DNA from: Nitrococcus sp.
GTDB taxonomy: Bacteria; Pseudomonadota; Gammaproteobacteria; Nitrococcales; Nitrococcaceae
Reading direction: 5' to 3'
Length of the DNA stretch: 8,152 nt
Assembly: GCA_030452365.1 (NCBI GenBank)
Contig: JAKDMK010000089.1
Coordinates: 1 to 8,152 of the forward strand
The translations under genes and the position numbers were made by a program. Below the pieces are notes generated by a model. That model did no database searches. It had not been told where the DNA came from and saw nothing but the letters and a program-made list of their open reading frames with translations. Each line of letters starts with the position of its first letter. Within the stretch, counting starts at the first letter, position 1. Of this stretch, positions 1-6,033 are shown one piece after another.

Positions 1-437
1 GGATGGGAACAACTTTGCTTCTCGCCGCGGTCGACGATAGCCGGGTGGCTATCGGCCATGTAGGAGACTCGCGGGCTTATCGCCTGCACCAAGCCCTGCT
101 CTCCCGCCTCACGCGGGACCACAATCTGGCCCAGGAGGCCCTGGACCAGGGTTGGATGACGCCTGAACAGGCCCGCCACGCTCCAGAGCGCCATCGCCTC
201 ACGCAGGTGCTTGGCATCGGCACAGTGAATCCCGACGTCATGCGCCTTGAGTGCGAGCGCGGTGACTTGATCATGCTCTGCAGCGACGGGCTCACCGGGG
301 AGCTTGCCGACAGCGAAATTCATCGACAGCTCACGCAGGCGCATCGTGATCTGGAGCGCACGGCACAATTGCTTGTGCGCGCCGCTGTTGACAGCGGCGG
401 CAGTGACAACATCTCGGTTGTGGTTCTACAATTCTAA
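1..437 (+). CDS. PP2C-family Ser/Thr protein phosphatase, C-terminal part (cut by window start)
   Basis: This is a metal-dependent PPM/PP2C-type protein phosphatase of the bacterial Stp/PrpC group, which removes phosphate from Ser/Thr residues and usually opposes a Hanks-type kinase. The visible 144 residues start at the family's internal MGTT motif. The two bases before it (gg) fit the Gly that normally precedes it, so the true start lies outside the window. Motifs in order are GHVGDSRAYRL (residues 18-28), LTRDHNLAQEAL (36-47), LTQVLG (66-71), DLIMLCSDGLTGEL (88-101) with a metal-binding Asp, and GGSDNISVVV (132-141) with the last metal-binding Asp. Family members run to about 240 residues, so roughly the last 60% is present. 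It ends in TAA at 435-437 and faces the methyltransferase gene tail to tail. No partner kinase is visible. Family assignment is very secure; the substrate is unknown. Confidence 0.95.
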   Translation, partial: MGTTLLLAAVDDSRVAIGHVGDSRAYRLHQALLSRLTRDHNLAQEALDQGWMTPEQARHAPERHRLTQVLGIGTVNPDVMRLECERGDLIMLCSDGLTGELADSEIHRQLTQAHRDLERTAQLLVRAAVDSGGSDNISVVVLQF

Positions 438-439
438 TC

Positions 440-487
440 GCCTCGCGGCTCGAGGCTCCTGTTGCGCCAGGAAGCCGGGGGCTTTGG
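440..487. terminator. Two GC-rich hairpins between convergent genes
   Basis: Just after the phosphatase stop, GCCTCG (440-445) and CGAGGC (451-456) form a 6-bp stem with a 5-base loop. A second stem pairs CCA+AAGCC (467-469, 472-476) with GGCTT+TGG (480-487), with a GG bulge and a 3-base loop. Both lie in the 130-base gap between convergent genes, a natural place for transcription to end. Neither is followed by a T-run on either strand, so they are not standard intrinsic terminators. The role is inferred from position only. Confidence 0.3.
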
Positions 488-567
488 CCGGCGGCATGTC
501 GAGCCGGAGCTTGGCGTCATCATGCTCGGAGAGTTGCGGCCGATCAGTCGCCAGGACACCGCGCGCG

Positions 568-1143
568 CTATGCTGCGAGCGTGCAGCGGTAGCAGTGTGC
601 CGGCAGGAAGTTGCGCAGTACGAAACCCCGCTCAACCGCGTCAAACGTGCGTTCCAGGTGCGGTCGCACGCGGTCGGAGAATTGGTAGACCAGGAACTCA
701 CCGCCCGGGTGCAAATGCTCACGCGTTTGCCGCAGGACATGGTCACGTATGGTTGACGGCATGGTGCTGAAGGGAATACCGGAGATCGCGTAATCCACTG
801 CGCCCCAATCACGTTCCTGCAAAGCCTGCCCCAGATCCGCGGCAGACATCCTGACGACTTCTAATCGCGGATCCTTGACTTCGCGGCGAAGATAATTCAC
901 GAAGTCTGGATTCAACTCCAAGGCCAATAGCCGCGCATCTGGAGCCATCTGGGCCAGAAGCCTCTTGGTAATTGTGCCAACCCCGGGGCCATATTCGACG
1001 ATGCGTCTTGCCCTCGACCAATCCACCGGCCGCAAAAGGCGCTCGATGAGATGCCGCGAGCTGGGAATCAGGGAACCGAGTAGGCCGGGGTGCTTAAAAA
1101 AATGGCTGGCGAACAACCATTGCCCGTTGAGATAACCGTTCAC
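568..1143 (-). CDS. SAM-dependent methyltransferase, phospholipid N-methyltransferase (PmtA/COG3963) type
   Basis: This is a 191-residue class I methyltransferase. The SAM-binding motif I is EYGPGVGTIT at residues 50-59, followed by an acidic motif II around LLALELNPDF (72-81) and the SGIPFSTMP segment (121-129). The N-terminal FFKHPGLLGSLIPSSRHL region and the C-terminal LRNFLPAHCYRC end match the layout of soluble phospholipid N-methyltransferases, which methylate phosphatidylethanolamine towards phosphatidylcholine at the inner membrane. rRNA adenine dimethylases share part of this fold and are the main alternative. I chose the GTG start at 1143 because a strong GAGGAG lies 6 bases upstream of it. 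ATG at 1164 would add seven residues, place that Shine-Dalgarno inside the gene and have none of its own. It has its own leader of about 250 bases after the upstream membrane gene. The lipid substrate is inferred. Confidence 0.8.
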   Translation of the reverse strand: MNGYLNGQWLFASHFFKHPGLLGSLIPSSRHLIERLLRPVDWSRARRIVEYGPGVGTITKRLLAQMAPDARLLALELNPDFVNYLRREVKDPRLEVVRMSAADLGQALQERDWGAVDYAISGIPFSTMPSTIRDHVLRQTREHLHPGGEFLVYQFSDRVRPHLERTFDAVERGFVLRNFLPAHCYRCTLAA

Positions 1144-1391
1144 AGTGTTCTCCTCTATTATCATCGCCACTGAACAAAAGCTTAGCAGCTACGGGGCTGG
1201 CGTGATGGGCAAGGCAGCGGGTTGCAGGCGCCGCATAGCATTTTTGCTGCTCACCCAAAGTGATCCAGTTCAAATATTCGCTCCGCTACTATACCTCGTT
1301 GCGGGGTACTTGCGGAGCCTGCTCGCAACCAAAACCTCGTCCGATCGGCAGTAGCATCCCTGCGGCCTTGGTGACCAGGTTCTACTTCTTT
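1144..1391. promoter_or_regulatory. Leader region of the methyltransferase gene with crossing inverted repeats
   Basis: This 248-base non-coding gap sits between two - strand genes and should hold the methyltransferase promoter. The GAGGAG ribosome site lies at 1150-1155 on the - strand. GCTCCGC (1280-1286) is complementary to GCGGAGC (1312-1318), and GTTGCG (1298-1303) to CGCAAC (1324-1329). The two pairings cross, so in RNA they would be a pseudoknot or mutually exclusive. A TATAGT hexamer on the - strand (1290-1295) resembles a -10 box, but no good -35 box stands at the right distance. Function is inferred. Confidence 0.3.
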
Positions 1392-2558
1392 TCACCCTTG
1401 GCGTAGCCGGGCTCTTTCCGGGATTCTGAGTCTTGACGAAAACCTAACCTCGACATGCGCTATTAGATACAACCCTATTTCGAGCAACAGGAACGCCAAG
1501 ACGAGGTATTGGCCATAGGTCAAGATCCACCGGAACAGGTTCGCGAGATCAGATGTCAGATAGATTTCGTAATGCTTGGTAAACGCCCAGGTAAAAGCAA
1601 AGAACATACCGAAGGTAAAGTTCCTGGCCCATTGTGAAACATGGTAGCTAAAGAGGCCTTCCCGCCAGCCTAGAGAGCGAACGCGGAGGTAGGCTCGCAG
1701 CAGCTCGATAAGCTCGACCAAGATAAACATGGTGAGCACATAGAGCCAAGTAGATAGACAGATTATGACCGGGATAGTTCCGCTCAGAACCGATGCAAGG
1801 CCGGTAATCGACATCGCTCCATGGAGAATACAATTGGTATTATCCCAGTCTTGGACCAGGGTCCAATCCTTCTGGCGCCAGTAGCGCTGTAAGATCAACC
1901 CCGCACCGACGAAGTAAAAAGCGGTGCCGAGCACGATTAGCACGGTGCCGATCCCCGCAAACAATACGCGCGAAACCACGGGGTCGAGCCATTGGAACAG
2001 AGGCGGATTGTATGCAAAATCGAATGCGACAAGGGCAATCGCCTGCGTGCTGACTGTGGTCAGCAGGATCACGCCGCGGGTTTGCAGCCGCTCGTGACAG
2101 GCACGCATGGCTTTAAACCCGTCGAATACCAGGCGCAAGTACCAACCCCAGAGCAGCAGGGCGACGAGCCCGAGTATCGCCTCCACCTGCAGCGACCAGT
2201 CCTTGACGCCGACCATGTCCATCCTTGCAAGAACGACAGTCCCGGCGACCCAGGTCCCGATCCCGAAGCGCCCGATCGGGGACTCCGTATGGACATGCAA
2301 CGTTCCCTTGAGGAAATCGATCAAATAAGAGGCGGCGGTAAATAGCCAGATCACCGACAACACAAGCGCGAGCGGCTCACTCAAAAACGACGCGAGCCAC
2401 GGTATCCGCTGCATTGCGGCCAGCCCGAAAATTCCGATCGCCATCACTATCGCACCGCCGGCGGTTGGGGTCGGAACCTTGCGCATGACCGTCAAGCGCA
2501 CGATGGCGGCGCAGACGATTAATATGAGCAGATAAACGGTTGCCGGTGAATCTAACAT
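1392..2558 (-). CDS. Unrecognised polytopic integral membrane protein
   Basis: This 388-residue protein has about 10-11 hydrophobic segments, near residues 7-24, 33-50, 61-83, 97-113, 122-147, 162-182, 195-224, 244-290 (probably two), 310-327 and 342-368. The C-terminus is short and basic. I do not recognise the family with confidence. The helix count and the GIGTWVAGTVVLAR stretch (99-112) faintly recall the TDT/SLAC1 (TehA/Mae1) anion and dicarboxylate transporters, which is a guess rather than an assignment. Polar or charged motifs near or within the membrane portion include QDWDNTNCILHGAMSITG (236-253) and SYHVSQWARNFTFG (304-317), which could be functional. ATG at 2558 has an AGGGGAG ribosome site immediately upstream. 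The 3' half is more A+T rich than the 5' half: hand counts give 88/180 G+C at 1501-1680 and 75/120 at 2041-2160. The neighbours do not reveal a function. Confidence 0.85.
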   Translation of the reverse strand: MLDSPATVYLLILIVCAAIVRLTVMRKVPTPTAGGAIVMAIGIFGLAAMQRIPWLASFLSEPLALVLSVIWLFTAASYLIDFLKGTLHVHTESPIGRFGIGTWVAGTVVLARMDMVGVKDWSLQVEAILGLVALLLWGWYLRLVFDGFKAMRACHERLQTRGVILLTTVSTQAIALVAFDFAYNPPLFQWLDPVVSRVLFAGIGTVLIVLGTAFYFVGAGLILQRYWRQKDWTLVQDWDNTNCILHGAMSITGLASVLSGTIPVIICLSTWLYVLTMFILVELIELLRAYLRVRSLGWREGLFSYHVSQWARNFTFGMFFAFTWAFTKHYEIYLTSDLANLFRWILTYGQYLVLAFLLLEIGLYLIAHVEVRFSSRLRIPERARLRQG

Positions 2559-2719
2559 GACTCCCCTGGAAAGCCGCGGTTAAGGCTATACACAACGATC
2601 GCTAACACGTTCGCAGCCAGGAGATGGTCCAACCTGAACGCAGGCGTAGCGCTCGTTTTGTAACTCAACTTTACCCAATCAAAGCGTTACGCTAGGATTT
2701 AGATTGCTGCACCAATACT

Positions 2720-2775
2720 AAATAGCTGTTGCTATTTCATATAGCACAGCAAGGCATCGAGTCAATAACGACTCG
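2720..2775. repeat. Cluster of short inverted repeats
   Basis: Three perfect inverted repeats lie within 56 bases. AAATAG (2720-2725) pairs with CTATTT (2732-2737) over a 6-base spacer. GCTAT (2731-2735) pairs with ATAGC (2741-2745) over a 5-base spacer and shares bases with the first. CGAGTC (2758-2763) pairs with GACTCG (2770-2775) over AATAAC. The first two compete, so an AATAGC/GCTATT unit appears three times in alternating orientation, as in operator sites. The third lies about 57 bases beyond the stop of the DUF336 gene and could help terminate it, although no T-run follows. Confidence 0.5.
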
Positions 2776-2810
2776 CATCCCTTGGCCCCTGACCTCCGCA
2801 CGGATAATCC

Positions 2811-2828
2811 GGGCGCGTCGGGCGCGTG
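2811..2828. repeat. Two-copy 9-bp tandem repeat
   Basis: GGGCGCGTC (2811-2819) is followed directly by GGGCGCGTG (2820-2828), matching at 8 of 9 bases, just past the stop codon of the - strand DUF336 gene. An 11-base palindrome, CGGATAATCCG (2801-2811), abuts it. A small local duplication is the simplest reading. Confidence 0.5.
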
Positions 2829-2831
2829 GTG

Positions 2832-3371
2832 TTACGACTCGCCGGTCTCGGCACCAATCGCGGCCAGTCCGGCACGCGCGCAGCGCTCGTCCAAATGGCC
2901 ACCGGGGGCTCCGCCAACGCCGATACCGCCGACGAACTGTCCATCGATGCGTATTGGCAGTCCACCGGCAAGAATCAGAATGGACTCATTCATATCGCGC
3001 AGCGCCTGAAGCTCCGGATGCTTGGCGATCAGGCCGGCAAGCTTGGCCGTCGGCTCACGCAGGCTGGCGGCTGTATAGGCTTTGTGGCGGCTGCTGTCCA
3101 CCGTGTGCGCTCCGGCCCCGTCCGCGCGGGCAAACGCCTTGAGTACGCCGCTGCGATTGACGATCGCCGCGCTGACCCGATAGCCATCCTTACTGCAGGC
3201 GGCCACCGCCGCACGCACCGCTTTGTGGGCTAGATCAAGCGGCAGCACCGGTACCATGGGTAACGGCTTAGCGCAAAGGGTACCGGTCACCAGCAGCGCC
3301 AACAGCACGCTCGCCAGCGTGGAAAGAGCAAGGCTGCGGGTGCGCCGGGTGCATGAATTCCTATTCCACAT
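2832..3371 (-). CDS. Secreted GlcG/HbpS-like (DUF336) protein
   Basis: This 179-residue protein has an N-terminal signal peptide: basic residues 1-12, hydrophobic core 14-33 and a likely cut after LCA at residue 34. A complete GlcG/HbpS (DUF336) domain follows at about 43-172. Family signatures are VSAAIVNRSGVLKAFARADG (66-85), AHTVDSSRHKAYTAAS (88-103), LAGGLPIRIDG (134-144) and VGGIGVGGAPGG (147-158). Streptomyces HbpS of this family binds haem and senses redox stress outside the cell; other members sit in glycolate operons with unclear roles. The periplasmic location follows from the signal peptide; ligand and role are unknown. The start is uncertain. ATG 3371 gives a clean signal peptide but has only a weak ribosome site. 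ATG 3392 adds seven residues. ATG 3482 would overlap the DUF1499 stop as TGATG but puts 37 unusual residues ahead of the signal peptide. Confidence 0.85.
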   Translation of the reverse strand: MWNRNSCTRRTRSLALSTLASVLLALLVTGTLCAKPLPMVPVLPLDLAHKAVRAAVAACSKDGYRVSAAIVNRSGVLKAFARADGAGAHTVDSSRHKAYTAASLREPTAKLAGLIAKHPELQALRDMNESILILAGGLPIRIDGQFVGGIGVGGAPGGHLDERCARAGLAAIGAETGES

Positions 3372-3481
3372 ATGCGTCTTTCTGCCTTGCATTGGTTTTC
3401 TTAACCTGTTGTCGGCCCCGCTCCCCACGGCCGCCGCAATGCCAGTGTAAAGCCTGCAAATCCGCCTGCGATTGCGACCCA

Positions 3482-4288
3482 TCAAGTGGCCGCCGCCGAG
3501 GCTCCGGAAAGTATCCGCGTGAGCTGGGCGCTAAAGCGCTGGATGCGCTCGGCATTCTTGCCAACATCGCTGCGCCCGACGCGGGAGACCGAACGGATAT
3601 CCACGCGCGTGCCTCGCCCCATATCACGGATGCGAATCACGACATCGTCCTTGAAACCGAACCAGAACGTGGTCGCCGTCGCCTCGATGCGCCCCGCCTC
3701 CGGCGTGGCAGCGACAATCCGCCAGCCCAACTCCTTGGCAACCTCGAGCGCTGCCGCAAAGGCCCGCTCGGGGCTCACTTGAAAGTGCAGGGGCCGAATG
3801 TCGGGATAGGCCTGATGCTGCTTGCGCGCGATGCTCGGCCCACCGTAGCGGGCGGGGTTAGGTGCCCCCCGGCGCAGTGGCAGGATAGCACGGAAGACGG
3901 GCGGGTTCGCGGTATCGGTTGTAATATCGTGAATAGGAGGCACGCTGCGCGCCTGTTGCAGTAGCGCCCAAGGCAAACCGAAGCTGACTCCCCCGATGGC
4001 AAGCCCGACCCCGGCCAGGAGGGCCGGCACGCTACGCCCGCCTCGGTTGGTGAGTAGCAACAGTATCGCGAGCAGGCTGAATACCGCGCCAGCCAGGCCG
4101 ATCCAGGCGCCCCAGCGCAGCAGTGTGAACGCTTCGGCAAGCGCCAATTGCTGCCAGCGATACCCTGGGCCGGGCAACGCAACGAGGGCTGCGCCGATCA
4201 GCGCGAGCAGCAACCCGATCCCGGCAATCCAGCAGCCAGCGCGAGAGGAGCGGCGTGTCATACCCCGGCGGTAATCAGTATCAGGCAT
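3482..4288 (-). CDS. DUF1499 family membrane-anchored protein
   Basis: This 268-residue protein has three hydrophobic helices (about 18-38, 58-80, 86-108) followed by a soluble DUF1499 domain (about 115-262). The domain is recognised by PPIHDITTDTANPPVF (117-132), QAYPDIRPL (159-167), GWRIVAATPEAGRIEAT (188-204), WFGFKDDVVIRI (209-220) and VDIRSVSRVGRSDVGKNAERI (229-249). The biochemical function of DUF1499 is not established. The three-helix N-terminus suggests an inner-membrane anchor, with the side of the C-terminal domain undetermined. ATG 4288 is the most upstream start and has only a weak ribosome site; ATG 4261 would remove nine hydrophilic residues without changing the protein. It lies 110 bases upstream of the secreted DUF336 gene on the same strand, so the two are probably co-transcribed. 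Confidence 0.9.
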   Translation of the reverse strand: MPDTDYRRGMTRRSSRAGCWIAGIGLLLALIGAALVALPGPGYRWQQLALAEAFTLLRWGAWIGLAGAVFSLLAILLLLTNRGGRSVPALLAGVGLAIGGVSFGLPWALLQQARSVPPIHDITTDTANPPVFRAILPLRRGAPNPARYGGPSIARKQHQAYPDIRPLHFQVSPERAFAAALEVAKELGWRIVAATPEAGRIEATATTFWFGFKDDVVIRIRDMGRGTRVDIRSVSRVGRSDVGKNAERIQRFSAQLTRILSGASAAAT

Positions 4289-4460
4289 AATACTTCGCTT
4301 GCAAGGCTGGGGGTATGCGCCGTCTTCTTCGGCTATGTCGCTCAGGCCAGGATAAAGAGATATGAGAATACCACCGAGACCGCGAGCCTGCTCGCTTCCC
4401 GGGCCATCGGCTTCGCTCTGGCCTTGCTAATGCGATAGCCGCCGCCTAATGTTGTAGGCC
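4289..4460. promoter_or_regulatory. Divergent promoter region
   Basis: This 172-base spacer separates a leftward gene (DUF1499) from the rightward TPR-dtd-his run, so it should carry promoters for both. On the + strand, TTGCTA (4424-4429) and TAATGT (4447-4452) are 17 bases apart. Both are weak matches, and the transcript would start almost at the TPR ATG (4461). On the - strand, TATCCT (4349-4354) resembles a -10 box without a clear -35. The location is well supported by gene layout; the individual boxes are guesses. Confidence 0.35.
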
Positions 4461-4769
4461 ATGGATATCGATGCCCTGGAGAAGATGCTCGCCCGCGGCC
4501 AAGACAATGCCATACTGCGGCTGACGCTGGGTAATGCCTACATGCGCCGTGGTGAACGGGAGATCGCCCTGGACCACTTTAGGCAAGCGGTTCGTCTAGA
4601 TCCGGATTACTCGGCCGCTTGGAAGGGACTCGGGCGAGTGCTCGCTGACTCTGGCTGCCTTGAGGAAGCGTTGGAGACTTATCGGCGGGGCTTGGAGGTC
4701 GCCGAGCGTCGTGGCGACATGCAGGTAGTGCGAGAACTGAGGGTGTTCATCCGGCGCTTGCAGCGTTGA
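4461..4769 (+). CDS. Small TPR-repeat protein
   Basis: This 102-residue protein is built almost entirely of tetratricopeptide repeats. One spans about residues 17-50 (LGNAYMRRGEREIALDHFRQ then AVRLDPDY) and a second about 51-84 (AAWKGLGRVLADSGCLEEAL then ETYRRGLEV), with a short N-terminal helix and a basic C-terminal helix. TPR modules bind other proteins. With no signal peptide or membrane segment it is probably a cytoplasmic adaptor or assembly factor; the partner is unknown. The start at 4461 has only a weak AGG upstream, but the reading frame matches the repeats from the first residues. It stands 83 bases before dtd on the same strand and may share its transcript. Confidence 0.85.
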   Translation: MDIDALEKMLARGQDNAILRLTLGNAYMRRGEREIALDHFRQAVRLDPDYSAAWKGLGRVLADSGCLEEALETYRRGLEVAERRGDMQVVRELRVFIRRLQR

Positions 4770-4852
4770 GCGCAGTCCGCAACGGCTCCGCTTCTACCAT
4801 GCCGGCGATCCGCCACGCCCGAGAGGCAGCGGGGACGTGACATGGGTAGACG

Positions 4853-5311
4853 ATGATCGGGTTGTTGCAACGGGTCACGCAGGCGGCCGTCCACGTGGAT
4901 GGCGCATGCCTTGGCCAAATCGGACCCGGGCTGCTGGTGCTGATCGGTGTCGAGCGCCGAGATACCCGTGCTCAGGCCGAGCGTCTGCTGCAGCGCCTGC
5001 TTAGCTACCGCGTGTTCGATGACGCGCAGGGGCGCATGGAGCGTTCGTTGCGGGATGCGGGGGGCGCGCTCCTGCTCGTGCCGCAGTTTACGCTCGTAGC
5101 GGACACGCGCAAGGGAACCCGAGCCAGTTTCACGCCGGCCGCCGCACCGCACATTGGCGCCGCGCTGTTCGAGTACCTGGTGCAGTGCGCCCGATCCGAG
5201 CACGCGGTAGTGGCGGCCGGCCGCTTTGGTGCCTGCATGCAGGTAAGCTTGGTCAATGACGGGCCGGTGACCTTTTGGCTGCAGGCCGCGCCGGCTCCCA
5301 CGACCTGTTAA
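4853..5311 (+). CDS. dtd: D-aminoacyl-tRNA deacylase
   Basis: The enzyme hydrolyses D-amino acids (and glycine mischarged on tRNA-Ala) from tRNA, keeping them out of proteins. It acts in the cytoplasm as a homodimer. The 152 residues align along the whole family: [17 protein letters not shown] at the start, [11 protein letters not shown] (24-34), [12 protein letters not shown] (77-88) and the C-terminal [10 protein letters not shown] (135-144) with the cross-subunit Gly-cisPro motif. The usual SQFTL motif reads PQFTL; the Thr is kept. The usual MNLS-like segment reads MERS (62-65). The C-terminus is about seven residues longer than the common 145, ending APAPTTC. The ribosome site before ATG 4853 is poor; a five-codon frame, ATG GGT AGA CGA TGA (4842-4856), overlaps the start. 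hisB begins 44 bases downstream. Confidence 0.95.
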   Translation: MIGLLQRVTQAAVHVDGACLGQIGPGLLVLIGVERRDTRAQAERLLQRLLSYRVFDDAQGRMERSLRDAGGALLLVPQFTLVADTRKGTRASFTPAAAPHIGAALFEYLVQCARSEHAVVAAGRFGACMQVSLVNDGPVTFWLQAAPAPTTC

Positions 5312-5315
5312 CCCA

Positions 5316-5324
5316 TGGTATTCT
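5316..5324 (+). promoter_or_regulatory. Possible extended -10 promoter before hisB
   Basis: TGGTATTCT fits an extended -10 (TGnTATnnT) just after the dtd stop and would start a transcript about 25 bases before the hisB ATG. No -35 match stands 17 bases upstream. An 11-base palindrome, CTCCGCCGGAG (5323-5333), overlaps its end. It may be chance; it would let the his genes be transcribed without dtd. Confidence 0.25.
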
Positions 5325-5355
5325 CCGCCGGAGCGAGCAAAGGGTGGCTGCACAT

Positions 5356-5949
5356 ATGGCCGATCGCACAGCAACCATTGAGCGCAATACCCTTGAGACC
5401 CGAATCCGCGTGTCCATCAACCTCGATGGGCGCGGTGAGCGCCAGCTCGAGATCGGCGTCCCGTTCTTGGAGCACATGCTGGATCAGGTCGCCCGCCATG
5501 GGCTGATTGATCTTTGCATTCAGGCCGCTGGTGATCTTGAGATCGACGCCCACCACACGGTGGAGGACGTCGGTATCACCTTGGGGCAGGCATTGGCTCA
5601 AGCGCTCGGCGATAAAACGGGCATCCGCCGCTATGGCCAAGCCTATGTACCGCTGGATGAAGCCCTGTCGCGAGTCGTGGTGGACCTCTCCGGACGACCA
5701 GGGCTAGAGTACAACGTGGATTTTCCCAGAGCACGTATCGGCCGCTTCGATGTCGATCTCTTGCGCGAGTTCTTCCAGGGCCTGGTAAACCACTCTGCCA
5801 TAACCCTGCACATAGATAACTTGCGCGGGCGCAATGCCCATCATGTCGCAGAAACCGTATTCAAGGCCTTCGCTCGGGCGCTGCGAATGGCGTGCGAGCC
5901 GGATCCGCGGCTCGCAGGGATCACACCGTCGACCAAGGGCGTGCTTTGA
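5356..5949 (+). CDS. hisB: Imidazoleglycerol-phosphate dehydratase
   Basis: HisB dehydrates imidazole glycerol phosphate to imidazole acetol phosphate, the step after the HisH-HisF reaction in histidine synthesis, using Mn in a 24-subunit cytoplasmic complex. At 197 residues it is the single-domain form, without the phosphatase fused to it in enteric bacteria. Signatures are INLDGRG (21-27), [14 protein letters not shown] (36-49, usually FLDHML), [14 protein letters not shown] (64-77) with metal-binding His and Glu, [20 protein letters not shown] (158-177) with the second HH pair, and a PSTKG end (191-195). ATG 5356 matches the family N-terminus and has AAAGGGTGG about 8 bases upstream. The TTG at 5275 in frame would overlap dtd and add unrelated residues. 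Confidence 0.97.
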   Translation: MADRTATIERNTLETRIRVSINLDGRGERQLEIGVPFLEHMLDQVARHGLIDLCIQAAGDLEIDAHHTVEDVGITLGQALAQALGDKTGIRRYGQAYVPLDEALSRVVVDLSGRPGLEYNVDFPRARIGRFDVDLLREFFQGLVNHSAITLHIDNLRGRNAHHVAETVFKAFARALRMACEPDPRLAGITPSTKGVL

Positions 5950-5960
5950 GACGCTGGCCA

Positions 5961-6012
5961 GGGCCTGTTGATGGCCTCCGGCGCGGCGTCGTGGGTGAAT
6001 GTCAACAGGCCC
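5961..6012 (+). repeat. 11-bp inverted repeat between hisB and hisH
   Basis: GGGCCTGTTGA (5961-5971) and TCAACAGGCCC (6002-6012) are exact reverse complements with a 30-base spacer, and two G-U pairs could extend the stem inward. A second hairpin, GGCCA (5956-5960) with TGGCC (5972-5976), would use the left arm as its loop, so the two folds exclude each other. It fills most of the 84-base gap and ends 21 bases before the hisH ATG. There is no T-run after it, so it looks like an mRNA processing, stability or translation element rather than a terminator. The role is inferred. Confidence 0.6.
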
Positions 6013-6033
6013 CAGAGTAATCACGGGCGCGTA

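Larger units (their letters stand above)
2559..2831. promoter_or_regulatory. Intergenic region upstream of the membrane-protein gene
   Basis: This 273-base gap between two - strand genes is A+T richer than its surroundings, especially 2640-2770. It holds the AGGGGAG ribosome site of the downstream gene (2561-2567, - strand), a cluster of short inverted repeats at 2720-2775 and a tandem repeat at 2811-2828. It is the most likely place for the membrane-protein promoter, but I could not pick a convincing -35/-10 pair. Confidence 0.35.

Noticed and set aside
2729..3233. Overlapping + strand frames opposite the DUF336 gene
   Set aside because: The - strand frame holds a full DUF336 domain with a signal peptide; the + frames are Arg-rich shadows.
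3353..3964. Open frame of 203 codons on the + strand across the DUF336/DUF1499 junction
   Set aside because: It is antisense to two genes with clear domain signatures and contains no coherent protein features.
4795..4849. Imperfect inverted repeat CTACCATG / CATGGGTAG before dtd
   Set aside because: It needs a bulge and a loop of about 38 bases, so it is weak as a structure and not distinguishable from chance.
4842..4856. Five-codon upstream frame ending in TGA that overlaps the dtd ATG
   Set aside because: It could be a translational coupler, but it has no clear ribosome site and a frame this short is expected by chance.
4679..5374. Open frame of 231 codons on the - strand opposite dtd
   Set aside because: It covers the secure dtd gene and the TPR end, is rich in Arg, Gly and His as expected for a shadow frame, and has no motif.
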